From NCBI GenBank assembly GCA_032209605.1, contig JASFXZ010000001.1, positions 18,308,256-18,372,255 on the forward strand: DNA of 64,000 bases, read 5' to 3'. The notes under the pieces are model-generated. The model was not told the DNA's origin and searched no databases. It saw only the letters and a list, made by a program, of their open reading frames with translations. The DNA comes from Mactromeris polynyma. Taxonomy: Eukaryota > Mollusca > Bivalvia > Venerida > Mactridae. Made by a program: the position numbers and the translations under genes. Shown here in pieces: positions 45,757-58,068 of the stretch (position 1 is the first letter of the stretch; each line of letters starts with the position of its first letter).

Positions 45757-46020
45757 TATGCCCCCCTTTCGAAGAAGAGAGGGCATATTGGTTTGTACAT
45801 GTCGGTCGGTCGGTTCAAACCTTTACGTTTCCTATCAATTACTCAAGAACCCCTAGACCTATCATCCTCAAACTTGGACCCACACATTCATCTTGGGTAG
45901 CAGAGGAACCCTATTGATTTATGGGTCAAAGGTCAAGATCACAGGGGTCAATTGTTCACAAACTGTTTCTGATTAAGGTCAAGGTCACAGGGGGCATAAT
46001 GTTTTACAAACGTCTCTTGT
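45757..46020 (-). repeat. Dispersed 'GAGATGTTTGTAAA...GGGGGCATA' repeat, full copy
   Basis: Starts TTATGCCCCCCTTTCGAAGA AGAGAGGGCATA, passes (TCGG)n, ATTCATCTTGGGTAGCAGAG and GGTCAAGGTCACAGGGGGCATAATG, and ends TTTTACAAACGTCTCTTG. The best preserved copy of the family. Confidence 0.8.
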
Positions 46021-46195
46021 TGAATTTTTAATTTCACAGCATGGATGCGAAATATAATTTTACCTTTTTGTATTGAAATTCGAATTATCCCAGACATTAT
46101 TTGTATGAAAACTGAATGTAGTTCTGTATAGTTATAGTTAATTATTTTCACTAGACCTAAACAATTTTAACACAATTCTTAGCATCAATAGTCAT

Positions 46196-46350
46196 TTGTC
46201 CCAAACCTCTGATTCATGTGGGGAAGTTGTCAGTTGATTGTGCCAAAGCACATTAATACTGCTTGTTAACCCAGGAAGTCTGGTTTGGTTAAGTACCTGC
46301 TGAACCTAGCTGAATGAAAGACTGTTGAAAAATGGTGTTAAATTCTTTAC
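46196..46350 (+). mobile_element. 3' fragment of the SINE family seen at 18735-18965
   Basis: Shares GGGGAAGTTGTCAGTTGATTG, TTAACCCAGGAAG and AGACTGTTGAAAAATGGTG with the 18.8-kb copy. The tRNA head is missing. Confidence 0.6.
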
Positions 46351-46485
46351 AAACAAATTAGGGATCTACTTGTTGTCGCCATATTGTTTGGTATGATTTA
46401 CTTTCTTCTCCCACTTTAAATATAATTCATCATGCTGCTGTTTAAATATGTTGTTTTTACAGGTTTATTAACCAGTGTACATTTG

Positions 46486-46671
46486 AGCGCTGCTATGGGA
46501 TTTACAACCTCTTTTGTAAGTGACGTATTTTTAAGAAAACGCAACCTGTGATGTCACTATTTATAAGCATGAACTAATATTGCTTACTTTCAGTACATTG
46601 TGACGTCACATGTGACGTTTTCTGGAAATGATGTCACGTAAAGAAGAGGTTGGAAATTGTATAGCGGTGCT
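46486..46671. mobile_element. CRE-carrying MITE, copy A
   Basis: Inverted ends AGCGCTGCTATGGGATTTAC AACCTCTT and, on the other strand, AGCACCGCTATACAATTTCC AACCTCTT. Inside, TGACGTCA at 46601-46608 within GTGACGTCACATGTGACG. Related copies: 55870-56071, 58449-58689 and a fragment at 62858-62905. Confidence 0.8.
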
Positions 46672-47733
46672 GATTTCTTGTTTTTCTGATATATATGGAG
46701 GTGCAAGATGGAAACTATTCTTCTTTTATCCCCACTATTCCATATTATAATGTTTTAATTGTGATAATTGTTTAAATTCAAATTAATTCTAGTTTGCTCA
46801 TTATTATTGTATGCTTGCATATTTACAGTAAAAACTGTAGCTTTCATGCATTGTTGTAGTAATTATTCGTTAATTATAACATGTGTTATCTTGAACCCTA
46901 AGTAAGCTGTTAGTCATGAATATACCTCGGTGTTGAACCCTTCTAGTTGCCTCAGTTATGTGTATGAGAGAGAAACAGTTGTGTCATAGGAATAAGAAAT
47001 AAAAGTTCAAAAATGGAGAGGAAATTAATTTATGTGTGTCGAAATTGATACAATATTCATTCTATACTGTTCATGAGAATTGCTAGAAATATTTAAAAAA
47101 AAAAATTGAAAAAAATATGTGCAAAGAAGTTATGTCTGAAATTAAAAAACATGTTGCAAAATTGAAAGAAAATTAAATTATGTGCCGAGGAATTGTAGTT
47201 AAGTGTGTGAAAATTGATAAAATATTCAATATTACTCATGAAAATTATTAGCCACCTAAACATGTTTTACAAAAAGTAGGAAGAAAATTAAGGAACGTAT
47301 GATAAATGCATGGTAATTTGTGCTTAGTTTGTTTATGAATATGAAAAAGAGTTTTAACTATTTGTATTAAAATGAAAGAAAATATAGTTTTGGATACAAA
47401 ACATTATGTGTATAGAAACTGACCTTTGTATTTTAAAGAAGATTAAAAGATTATTATGTTTTGATAATTTTTGATATAATTCAGTGTTGTTACAGATTTC
47501 TGAGCATATTTACACGAGAATGTTAAATTGTTAAATTCTAGTGCAGCGTATTGATACCATGATGTATATGTGTAAGGATTGTGTTTGTTTGAGTAATTGC
47601 ACCAGTATAAATAAACCAATACCAGTATAATAAAGTATAAATCTCAACTGACCATATAATAAGTAAATGGTGACTGACAATGCATTGCTTTGAACAGCAT
47701 TATCTTCAATCCTATCCTGATTTCACTAAGATT

Positions 47734-47880
47734 TCAATTGAGATCAATCTCGAGCTAAAATTTTCATTGAGATCAATCTCGAGCTAAAATTTTCATTGAG
47801 ATCAATCTCGAGCTAAAATTTTCATTGAGATCAATCTCGAGCTAAAATTTTCATTGAGATCAATCTTAAGCTAAAATTTT
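47734..47880. repeat. 29-bp tandem array, 5 copies
   Basis: Unit ATTGAGATCAATCTCGAGCT AAAATTTTC; the last copy is diverged. The core GAGATCAATCTC is nearly self-complementary. Confidence 0.9.
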
Positions 47881-49239
47881 CAAAACTTTTTTTTCAGTAC
47901 AGTGTTTCAAAAGGTCTGAAATTTAAACACAATATATCCTACCCATATTAAAAGTGCTGTAATTCCCTAAACAAATGTTGTTTTGCAATAATATTTGTTT
48001 TGTAGTGACCTACAAATGTCCCTGCATTCAGAAATGTTAATAACTCAATTTCTCCCAGATATGTCATTTGGGTCAAAAATCTCAGAGACTGCCACATTTA
48101 AAAAAATATATATATTTACGACCCTTATTGGGTCTATGTATTTTCTCATTTGTGCCTTCTTGGCATCAAAGGCAAAAAATCAAAATATTTGCTAGTTGTA
48201 CTAGACGAGCCATGATACTCGAGTTTTTGTTCCATTTCCATGCCATTATTATGTCATAATTATGTATCTACTATGTCTTTTTTGCACAAGGTCTTAACTC
48301 AAGACCTATTGTTCCATAGTGACTTGCTATTACCATGTTTGTGGTGAATCTGTCCAACTTGCAATATAATATTTAAACTAATGTTGTCGAAAACAAAAAA
48401 TATTTTTTGTTAAAATATAATTTTTTTATATATCTGCAGAAATCATGTTTGTATATATCTGTACAAAATGTACATAATTTTGTTAATTTTATCGTTTATT
48501 ATCTTTGAGTTGACTAATGCTGTTTATGGCAGTATTTGAATTATATATTCTGTGTTCAGTAGCTTCATAGGACACTGTTTGGATTATGTACTGATGTACT
48601 GGGGTATTTCCCCCCCCCCTCCTTTTGCTTCATCATAGCTTTGTACAATGTTCTGGATTCAAGTGAAAAAGTTAAAAACTTCAATGATATAGAATGTAAA
48701 ACGAATTTGTTAAACAATTAGGTCTTAAGTTTTACCATCAGGATTTGGGGACCTGGCTTTGGTGATCTCATGATTTTTGTGAAGCTTCATTTCGTTTTGG
48801 AAAAATAAGATCCCTCAGAATTTGGGTGATGTTGATTTTATGACACTGTTTTACTGGCTGTAATATTTATTTTAAAATAAATTGCATGTAAGTTGCTTGA
48901 TAGGAGATTAAAGTTTCTTTTGCTCAATGTCTTTCTTTTGAAAGAAAATGTAATGTAAACCACTCGGGTATCAAAATTATCAAGTATATTTATAATATAA
49001 AAGTATTGTAAGTTAAGAAATTGTCAGGATTGTTTTGTTGAAATGATAATAATGTTCTCCACTTCATAATATTTTATATGTTATTTTGTTACATGAATTT
49101 ATGATTTGTTTATTGTACATGGTTGGGTGAAAGCAACCCTGTCTATCTAAATAAAGAAGTAGATAGTGTTGTTCATATTACACCCTGCGAAGTGATCTGA
49201 AGAGAAGGTTTTAAATTCTTTTGTTTTTCGGTACTAACA
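47881..49239. other. No gene seen; 3' flank of MFSD14
   Basis: AT-rich sequence with short open frames only (for example plus 47995-48195). A C-run is at 48611-48620. An AATAAAG at 49149 is a possible polyadenylation signal. Nothing else is recognised. Confidence 0.4.
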
Positions 49240-49430
49240 TGGTTTTGCTATTTGCATATCAGTGTTGAAACCAATCAAATTTTACGTTACCTGCAAGGCA
49301 ATTTCTCTTCAACCGAACAATGTTTGTAACCTTGACGCGGATAGGTTAACCTTTTGATAAAGGGTACATTACTTTACCTTAACGAAATCCACTGAATTTT
49401 GGTGAATGTACCGAAATCTGTTTCAGATTC
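49240..49430. repeat. Dispersed repeat shared with 33510-33715, copy 2
   Basis: Same order of AAGGCAATTTCTCTTCAACC, TTTGTAACCTTGACG, GGTTAACCTTTTGATAAAGG and GAAATCCACTGAATTTTG. Confidence 0.75.
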
Positions 49431-50633
49431 AACAGATATGTTTAGTGTTGATTGTCATTCAATGTACTGTGCGCTTAAAGTGTGAAGTTTTGCGTTGTTT
49501 ATATATTTTTGTTGCTTTTCTGGGCTTCCATAAATTCTTAAAGTGCTAATTTATATTACAACTGGCACAAAACAACTGTTACTCAGTTTCGAAGAACTAT
49601 CAGTTACGGTAACTTTGTGGCGGAACCTTGATTAATTCTTGTTTAACATTTTCATTGAAGATTTATCAAGGATTTAATTCTCGTGTGGACAAGAAGCACT
49701 TCTATAGATGCACCATTGTCGTTCTTCAAGTTTTTTCACGCTAAACGAGTATTAATTACTGTAATAAATCTTTCACTTGTATATGTCGCTTTATATTGCA
49801 TTATGAATATATCCACTTCCTATATCTTACTAAAATACAGTCAAAACTGGAAATTCTTTCAAAGCATGAATAACGCATAGATATCATAGTCATGGATTTT
49901 AATAGATTTTGGTAAATGTTGAAATAAGATAGTGGAATAGAGTTTGTGTATTTGACATAAGTAACACATCAACTTAATAGAAGTATATTTTTCTGCAGTC
50001 GATTCTCAATACTTACTTGCTTCAATCTTGATATAGATATAATGTTATATCTGACTTCTTTTAAGCATTTGTTTAAATATAAAGAGATCTTAGGGTATAA
50101 TCTTACAATTTCGTCTTGAGCAATTTACTTATTGCTCAGAAACATTTTAATCTTGGCTCCTTTCCTATTGGAGGCAAGTCACTCTATTATGGAAACCTTC
50201 CTCATATATCCCAGCAATCCATGTTTTTACCTTAATTTTAGCATTTTTGTTTAATTGTCGGCTTTTGCGTTTCTACTTCTAATAACCTTTGAAACTGTAA
50301 GCGACCTCTCCTAGCTTCAAAGATGAATCAGTTTATATACTAGTAATGGCAGAACAAGGGTTATCTATTTTCACACTCAATTTGTCTCCCAATTTTAAAG
50401 CTACAGTGTTGAATGTATCATTGTTTCCCTTCATTTTGGTCGTGTGTTTTGCTTTCTGGAGTTGTTCCCCTCTGCGTGATGTTTAATAGGAGTGAACATT
50501 ACAAATAATTTACCGAAGAATCCTCTCTCCATCTAGCTGATCTTTGCTGCCATCATAATGTGTCATATTTTCACCATTTATGACTTCTGTCTCAAACTGT
50601 CTGTGGGTCATTTTTGTATTCTTTCATTCTTTA
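49431..50633. other. No gene seen
   Basis: AT-rich sequence with short unrelated open frames; no repeats with clear ends, no recognisable exon. Confidence 0.4.
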
Positions 50634-50875
50634 ACCAGGGGTTCTAAAGTTCCGGATTTAGAGGCTCCAGGGTCACTTTTACATGTAAATTTGATGATTT
50701 TGGGGGAGGGGGGGTAGGGGCCAAATCACGTTTCAATAGTCTAGATCTTCAGACGCCTGCATCTGATAATGCTGGGTAATTAAAGCTTCGATAAGAGCAG
50801 CTAAGTGATTGAGATGATTTGACATGACTTCCGACCCCCGGCAAATCTTCAGGATTGAGAACATTTAGCTGTTAT
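50634..50875. repeat. Dispersed repeat shared with 40983-41335, copy 2
   Basis: Same landmarks (CAGGGGTTCTAAAGTTCCGG, CAGGGTCACTTTTACATG, AATAGTCTAGATCTTCAGAC, CATCTGATAATGCTGGGTAA, CAGGATTGAGAAC). Confidence 0.8.
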
Positions 50876-51284
50876 AACCCCTGTATAACAGAATCCACTC
50901 CATGCAGAAGGTGGCGAATGTTTCTTGGTATTGCTTGTCATTTAAGGTTAAACCCTCTCAGTGGAAGCTTTCATTGTACTGATAAACTCTGGTCCTAATT
51001 TGTTAACTACTGAAACCCATCATTCTAGTGCATGTTTGTTATTGTTACGCTGCCAGTTAATCCATGTTGTTTTTATTGCCGTCATCATCATCATCTTGTG
51101 CAATCATTGTCATCGTCATTGGTGCTTTTCCAAAGTGTATTCTACAAATAGATATATTTGGTTTGATATGTGTGAAAAACTTGTGTTACATTGTTTCAGA
51201 CTGTTGACCAGATCAGAAAGCAAATTGGTTGTTTTTTTACTTGAGGAACTGTACTATTTGCCCACATATTAGGATATTGTTGGA

Positions 51285-51435
51285 TTATTTTGTGAGGGCA
51301 TATTGCTTTGAACATGTTGGTCTGTCTGTAACCTTTTCGTTTCCAATCAATAACTCAAGAACACCTTTACCTATCATCTTCAAACTTGGTCCACACATTC
51401 ATCTTGGGTAGCAGAGAAACCCTATTGATTTTGGG
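51285..51435 (-). repeat. Dispersed 'GAGATGTTTGTAAA' repeat, partial minus-strand copy
   Basis: GAGGGCATATTGCTTTGAAC, CTGTAACCTTTTCGTTTCCA ATCAATAACTCAAGAAC, CCACACATTCATCTTGGGTA. The family's outer end is missing. Confidence 0.7.
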
Positions 51436-52814
51436 GAGATGAAAAAATATTACTGTTACTTGCTCAGTCTGTTGTTTGTCTTGCCATTTTTTATTCTTGG
51501 TGTCATTTTAAAGACTTTTTCGAGGGAGGAAATACTTCTGCTGTTTAGCTGATACCTTCCTTTTGGATAAAGTTGAGGAGAAATGCCCATTTTTGTAAAA
51601 CAAGGTACGCACAGGTCTTGAAAAGTCCTTGAATTTGATGCCTACTCCTTGAAAACTACTTGAATTTGTTTATGCCCTCTTTAAGTAATTCTCACATGGG
51701 ATAATTTTATCTGTGCTGCAGTCGAAAATATGTGCAGGTTGGCAATATTGTTCAGTGGTGATGGGTTTAATGAAGTTTGAAAACCACATTATGTGAGCAT
51801 TTCAACATCAATTTGTTTTATTGAAAAATATAATACTTTGGCTTACACTGATGCAGATTTTTGTGTCCTACTTTTTGTTTTGCTCATCAAATTTACCGGT
51901 ATCCTGGGGGGTAAGGTTCTTGTTAAGTTGAGTGTAAGCAGATTATTTTCCCATTAACTTTCAATTTAACTGATTTGTGATATAGGTTTCAAAATTGTTT
52001 AATTCAGGCTACATAATTTAGGTTTTTCTCATTATTTGGTATTACTTAATGGTACTTTTCTGGCATTTGTTATTAATAAGTGAAAATTTACCTGTGTGTA
52101 AGGGAGATAATTTATGTATTAAGATCAGCATTTTTCTGTTCCTCATTAAAAATATAGACATAATATGTATTGTAGAACTTCATATTATTGGTTATAATAT
52201 TAATTCATGTATCACCAATTAGCGCTTAAACTCCATTAATTGCATTGAAACATGTTTTAGTGTGTCCCAAAATAATTGGCTCCATTATGTTCGAAATGTT
52301 TTTGCTTTGTGTGCCTAGAAAGTTGACACCACTCTGCTCATAACATAGGTATTACCATGTCTATATTCAACTGTTCCCCATGTACAATGTTTCCATTTTA
52401 TTGACCTAATTCATGTCATTTTGTGTAATTTAAACTATGACAGTGTTACTGTGTACAGTGTTTTAATGTTTTAGCTCTGTATTCTGTCTTCATATTGATG
52501 TATGGTAAAATATTGTTATTTAGTATAATACATGAAGTAATTTGTAATAAATGAAGAAAATATGTTGAGATTGTTTTTGTCCTTCTTATGAAATGGTTGA
52601 AGAAAAGTACAATACCGATTCAATAGCTAAACTACTTTTATATTCAGTGAAAAGTCTTGGCTTTAGTTGCCTTGCTTTGTTGTCGAGCCTGCTTGCATTG
52701 AGCTGGACATAGTTGTCACAATGTCTCTTCTGTGTGTGTGCATATGTCGGTTTGATCTTCTTCAAGCACTTTGACATACTTGGAGCAATCTTGTAACTAA
52801 GTGGCTGTAATGTT
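51436..52814. other. No gene seen
   Basis: AT-rich sequence. The minus-strand frame 52586-52849 shows no family. An AATAAATG at about 52545 could be a polyadenylation signal. Confidence 0.35.
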
Positions 52815-53230
52815 TTCTCAGTGAGGCACCATATCATGAGTGTGAACAAGGAAACTTATTTTAGTGAGACAGCATATCATGGGTGTGAACGAGACAACTT
52901 TCTCAGCGAGACAGCTTATCATGGGTAACATGCAACTTCCTTTAAGGTCAAGGTCACTTTTTAAGTTTTATTGTTGATTAAGTGTCATGTCTGATCTTGA
53001 CCGGGCTGTGTTTTTGACGTAAATGGAGCAATCTTGGAAGTGTTTCACAGAAAAATTTGCCTCAATAAGAAGACACTTGAATGTGGTCCCAATCTCCAAG
53101 GCCAAGGTCAGTCTTGTGGCTAAAAGCTCATTGCTCATCCTGTTTTGGCTGTATTTGGACATACATGGAGCAATCTGCTTTAAATGTTTGTCAATAGCAA
53201 GACAGTGGTTGCAAGGTAGACTCGGACCCC
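52815..53230. repeat. Short tandem and GGTCAAGGTCA-type repeat region
   Basis: Three degenerate units of about 50 bp with AG(C/A)CA(G/C)(C/A)(A/T)TATCATG(G/A)GTG at 52815-52930, followed by AAGGTCAAGGTCACTTTTTA and two blocks containing ATGGAGCAATC. Open frames here on both strands are not convincing. Confidence 0.5.
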
Positions 53231-54600
53231 TTCCTTAACGGCATTTATACATCCTGTTTCTTATCAGTGTGTAGAAAAATAATGGGCATGGCACTTTTGA
53301 GCGTGAAATATAATTATTGTCTATTTCTTTTGCACGAACAACCAATTTTGAAGATATATAGCATAATTTTGGTAGCATTTGTTAGTTTGTTCTTTGTGCA
53401 AAATGCTTCGGGATTGATGCAATTACAATATGTCATGATTGTTCACACAATTGACTGCTTTTAGCTGATGATGCAAATTCCCCTGCTCGTGAACTATCCA
53501 CACGTGTAAGACTTCGTTCTTTTATGTTGGTATGTTCGGGCAATAACTCTGTTCATATTGTCAGATAATCTTAAGTTAGAGTTGTGTGCCTTATATCACT
53601 TTTCAAAAAACGTATTGGGATACATGTATGTACTTAGGAGACACTGACATATTACATGGAATACAATCGTGTGTGGCCATGATGTTAAGGCGTGTGGTGG
53701 AGCAAATTAGCCTCCCAAGCATTCGTTTTATATTCTTTCATCACGGAAATGTATAACTTTATGTTGTGGACTATTCATGTGTTTGTGGCGAAGTTGAACG
53801 GCATTTGAGAGTATTTCTGGTATTCACGTCAGTCCGTACATATAACGAGTGTCTCGGTACCAATACATAGTTCCCACATCAAACATCATTGTCACCAATT
53901 TGGTCAAATATATATTCTACACCAATCTGATTAGAAATTGAATAATTTTGTGCTCATATTTTGATATAATATAGATGTTTACATGCAATGTAACATCATG
54001 TGCTCTTCAGAAAATCTATGCCTTTTGTAACAAATATTTTGTATAATTGCAATAAACTGTTTGTAGTTGTAGTTGCATATCCTCCTCGCACTACGCATAC
54101 GCTTTGGAACATGTTTGTCAATGTCGATAGTGTTTCGGATGTTTTCACAGATCTAACAGAGTCTATTGCGGCTTATATATGTTTATCTCAGAATCCACAG
54201 AAAGAAATTTCCGAAACAAATAAGGACGTACACAGTAGTTCGTGTAAAACTCATTATCAGTAAACTGGAAGTGTGAGAGATTTGGTCCTGCAGCAGAAAA
54301 CAGAGTGCTTGATTGCGTGTTCAATGTTATCATCCCACTTTTCTCATAGAAACTTGAAATCTTGTCCTAAATGTCTTACTTCTGAAAGTCATCGATCACA
54401 ATTGGATGTTTTATGCTGCGCAATTTTCATGACCCAGACAGACACGCCGCGGTATATTTTATTGAACCTATATGTATCAGAGTGGGTAAACACGTGAGTT
54501 TTTTGTTTACTACGCGGCACATACGGTACGTATTTTAGCAGTTTTTGTTTGTTAGAAATAGATTTTAATTGCCCAAAATCTGGTCATCCAAAATCCGGTT
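53231..54600. other. No gene seen; unassigned open frames
   Basis: The plus frames 54000-54263 and 54273-54497 have no recognised family. The second overlaps a segment (GAGATTTGGTCCTGCAGCAG...) that is repeated in variant form at 57261-57300 (GAGATTCGGTCCCGGAGCGG), so it is probably a dispersed repeat. A 20-base end of the TA-MITE family sits at about 53868. Confidence 0.4.
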
Positions 54601-54620
54601 GCATCGATGCCCATATCAAG

Positions 54621-54730
54621 ACATAGATCTCTGCAGATTTGCCGGAATGCGTGCCACAAAAAATCAGAGAATATTTCGGTTCGCTTAAATTTTGTGGCAC
54701 GCATTCCGGCAAATCTACAGAGATCTATGT
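54621..54730. repeat. Strong inverted repeat (41-bp arms, 28-bp loop)
   Basis: Arms 54621-54661 and 54690-54730 pair at 40 of 41 positions: ACATAGATCTCTGCAGATTT GCCGGAATGC... against its complement. Isolated short fold-back element or hairpin; function unknown. Confidence 0.9.
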
Positions 54731-55869
54731 TTTATATGACGATCGTTTATAGAATATATTTTGACGGTATACAAAGAAAAATATACTGATGCAATATTGT
54801 GAAAGTAAAAAATAATAACCTATACACAATGACTAACAGTATTTGAATGTAAAACATTATTTTTGGTAAGAAAGATAGAAAAAGAATAACTGTACACACC
54901 TGAAACCAGTAGATGATGATAAATTGTATACAATGGAAGAATAGTATGAAGATGTATGAACGTTATTTTTGTAATTTTTACTTCATTACAACTTGTACTG
55001 AAAACCAGATTTCGGTATTCGAGATTGTCTACCTGGTCACCTAAACAACTAGACTGTGATATAAATAGTCTGTATTCTCTTTCCAGAACGGGTCATTCGG
55101 ACAATACAATATTATTGCTCCATTTTGTATGTACATGTACGGAAAGACATATACCATAATTCCCGAGATGATATAATACACAATTGTGTGCAGATATACT
55201 TATTGGATTGGTCGGTTGATTTAAACAACAACAAAAAAGCAACACACATAAACGCAGACACTGTTCGTACATAGCGTGAAACAAATCAGTAAAAAATGGC
55301 GACAACCCAGTACAGAAATGATGGTTGTGTTCAATAGCTGCTATATTGTGATTATTTTTGCCTTCTTTGTTCATTCTCGGCGGGATATATGATGTCCAGA
55401 CATTATTGATCTAGGTACAAATTAACCACAGACGCGGAGTCTGTACCGAAGGGCAAGTGCTAATTAAATATTTGCTAAATTAAGAACTCTGTACAAGCTT
55501 TATTACAGTCTGCGAACCTTCGTTCCATCTAAACACTGTAATGAATTTCTACTACAAAATTAGAATATTTAGAATATATCATTCCCGTTTAATCGGTTGC
55601 GAAACAAAAGAAATAGACACATACAATTTATTATTTCGGTAAAAAATCTAATGTGTGTACGTTAAGGGATTCATTTGTACATAGTTATTAAAAGATAAAT
55701 ATCATTAGTGAATTTTAGTACATTACATTTACTAAGTACGGTGTCACCTCACTAGAGCGTATCTCCGATGGCGGGATTATTGAGGTGAACATAAAACAAA
55801 TACTACAATACAGTGCAACCCGTCTCTAAAGTGGTCCTCTCTAGAGCAACAAGCTCTCAACAACAAATG
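54731..55869. other. No gene seen
   Basis: No recognised exon. At 55825-55860, CAACCCGTCTCTAAAGTGGT CCTCTCTAGAG resembles a mariner-type MITE end, but its partner was not located with confidence. Confidence 0.35.
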
Positions 55870-56071
55870 AGCCCTCCTATGTGATTTACAACCTCTTCTG
55901 TAAGTTACGTCATTTCCAGAAAACACATCATGTGATGACACTATTTGCAAGCAGGAAACAGTATTTAATCCATATGGTGCAAATATTGCTTACTGCCAGT
56001 AGGCCTACATAATGACGTTTTCTGGAAATGACGTCACAAATAGAAGAGGTTGGAAATTGTACAGCGGCGCT
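55870..56071. mobile_element. CRE-carrying MITE, copy B
   Basis: Ends AGCCCTCCTATGTGATTTAC AACCTCTTC and, on the other strand, AGCGCCGCTGTACAATTTCC AACCTCTTC. CAAATG flanks both borders (55864-55869 and 56072-56077), a possible 6-bp target duplication. TGACGTCA lies at 56029-56036. Confidence 0.8.
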
Positions 56072-56417
56072 CAAATGTTCATCTTCTAAAGGGCGTTGCC
56101 ATGGTGACGTTATACTGTACATACGTTCTCAAAATTCAAATATAGGAGTTTTAAGTAAAATTGTCATATTGGATTGTATCAAATAAATATGCCACATACC
56201 ATTTCTAACTTAAATATTTAACATATACTGGTCAAAAGATCTAACCCAACACTTGGTATTATAAGAATCTTCACTACATTAAGTCGTGAGGTATGGAATT
56301 CTATTCTTGTAAATATACGCGGTCTGTTTTTATTTTCAAATCCTCTTAACTTTTGTAGTTTTTAATAATCTCATTTACATCCTGATGTTAATACGTGATG
56401 TAGTTGTACTATTTATT

Positions 56418-56472
56418 TTGTGTGCGTGTGTGAATGCGTGGGTGTGTGTGTGTGCGTGTGTGTGTGCATTCT
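56418..56472. repeat. GT-rich microsatellite
   Basis: Imperfect (TG)n run with GCGTG interruptions. The open frame over it (plus 56420-56638) is low-complexity. Confidence 0.9.
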
Positions 56473-57448
56473 TGTTTGTTTGTGCATGTTTATCTTGTTA
56501 ATAGAAGACCATATTGAAAGTAAGATGTACAATTCATTGTTAACCTTAATATGTTACCTTCTGAAAATAAATAATTTATTATTTAAGTCATCTCGAACGA
56601 TGAACGTGTTTTTTTGCAGGTTTAGTCGTCGTGTTTAGATATTTCAATTTATTCCAATCATAAATGCTCTAGCTTACTGTGATTAAATCAACAGAAAATG
56701 TATGCAATTTGTTAGTGCAGTGGTGTTGGTGAGTCAGCATTCTTGACCATTATATGTGGTTAGACTGCCACAAACAGAACTAATATCGCTGTGTAAGTAT
56801 GATATTATTTATCATTTACGCTTCAATGTCATTAACGTTCTATTCAATGTCTAGACCATGACGCACCGTATTTGAGGCTTATAATCAAATTTGCAAATAC
56901 ATGAAATTAAGCAGTTTGATTAAATATTGTGCCTTGATGTTAGCTGACTCTTCAAAAGGGAGGACGCGTATTTCCATAAATTGCATTAGAATGTCTAGTA
57001 ACTACAAAACCTCAATCAAAACCACACATCTTCTGTCAACAGCATATTACAATAAATCATTTCAAATTCTCCAATGGTTGACAACGATCTGTATATCTGT
57101 ACTCCTTTTCGGTTAAGACGTTCGTTTTAATGTTATTTAAATGTAAATTTCTTTTCACCGAAATAGTTGAGCAAACAGCTCCAATAAGGGCTATAGTAAT
57201 TTATCTGTTTATTCTTTGCGCTATTTCCTGTGAAGCTCATTATGGACAATTTCAGAAGTGCGAGATTCGGTCCCGGAGCGGAGAACTGAGTGTTTGATCG
57301 CGTGAGGAAAGCGATTACCGTACTTTTTCCTCCAAGAAAATCTTCTAGAAATCACATCGTAACTGCCTTATTTCCAAAATCAATCATCAATTGTCGTTTG
57401 CCATTCAATTTCTGTCCGGTGACCCGACAGGAGATGTCGTAACAATTC

Positions 57449-57870
57449 TTGCAGAAACTCCACACATTCATATTTTGTTTTGCATCTTCAAAGTTGTTAT
57501 GCCTATTTTTTTACAGAACTGCATTTACCTTCATATTTTGTTTTGTATCTTCAAAGTTTTTATGCCTATTTTTTTACAGAACTGCATTTACCTTCATATT
57601 TTGTTTTGCATCTTCAAAGTTTGTATGCCTATTTTTTACAGAACTGCATTAACATTCATTTTTTGTTTTGCATTTTCAGAGTTTTTATGCCTATTTTTTA
57701 CAGAACTGCATTAACATTCATATTTTGTTTTGCATTTTCAGAGTTTTTATGCCTATTTTTACAGAAATGCATTTACATTCATATTATGTTTTGCATCTTC
57801 AGTTTGTATGCCTATTTTTTACAGAACTGCATTAACATTCATTTTTTGTTTTGCATCTTCAATGTCTTGT
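57449..57870. repeat. 64/66-bp tandem array, about 6-7 copies
   Basis: Unit: TTCATATTTTGTTTTGCATC TTCAAAGTTTTTATGCCTAT TTTTTTACAGAACTGCATTA CC. The units differ by one to three bases in the T-run and by the 'AAAG' block. Each ends with a pyrimidine tract followed by ACAG|AACTG, resembling a splice acceptor. Overlapping open frames appear in all three plus frames because the sequence lacks stops; I do not call a gene. Confidence 0.9.
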
Positions 57871-57989
57871 TTGCTTGTACATGTATCTAGATATTTTTCA
57901 AATGGTTTTTGAAGTGAATGTCATTTTCATTTTTACAGACAATTAGTGATGTTTTCGTTATATACCAAGTACAGGCGAGGAATGCATCC

Positions 57990-58068
57990 CTCGGTAACAT
58001 GTAATAACCTTCGACCTCCCACTCCCAAGGCGGATGCCTTATTCATTCGGCCACGGGAGACGGTATTT
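57990..58068 (-). mobile_element. tRNA-like SINE head
   Basis: On the minus strand: TCTCCCGTGGCCGAATGAAT AAGG (A-box region), GCATCCGCCTTGGGAGTGGG and GAGGTCGAAGGTT (B-box region). The arms do not form a convincing cloverleaf, so a tRNA-derived repeat is more likely than a tRNA gene. Confidence 0.5.

Noticed and set aside
57391..57912. Overlapping plus-strand frames rich in F, C, Y and I
   Set aside because: Three frames open over the same T-rich minisatellite; composition reflects the repeat, not a membrane protein.
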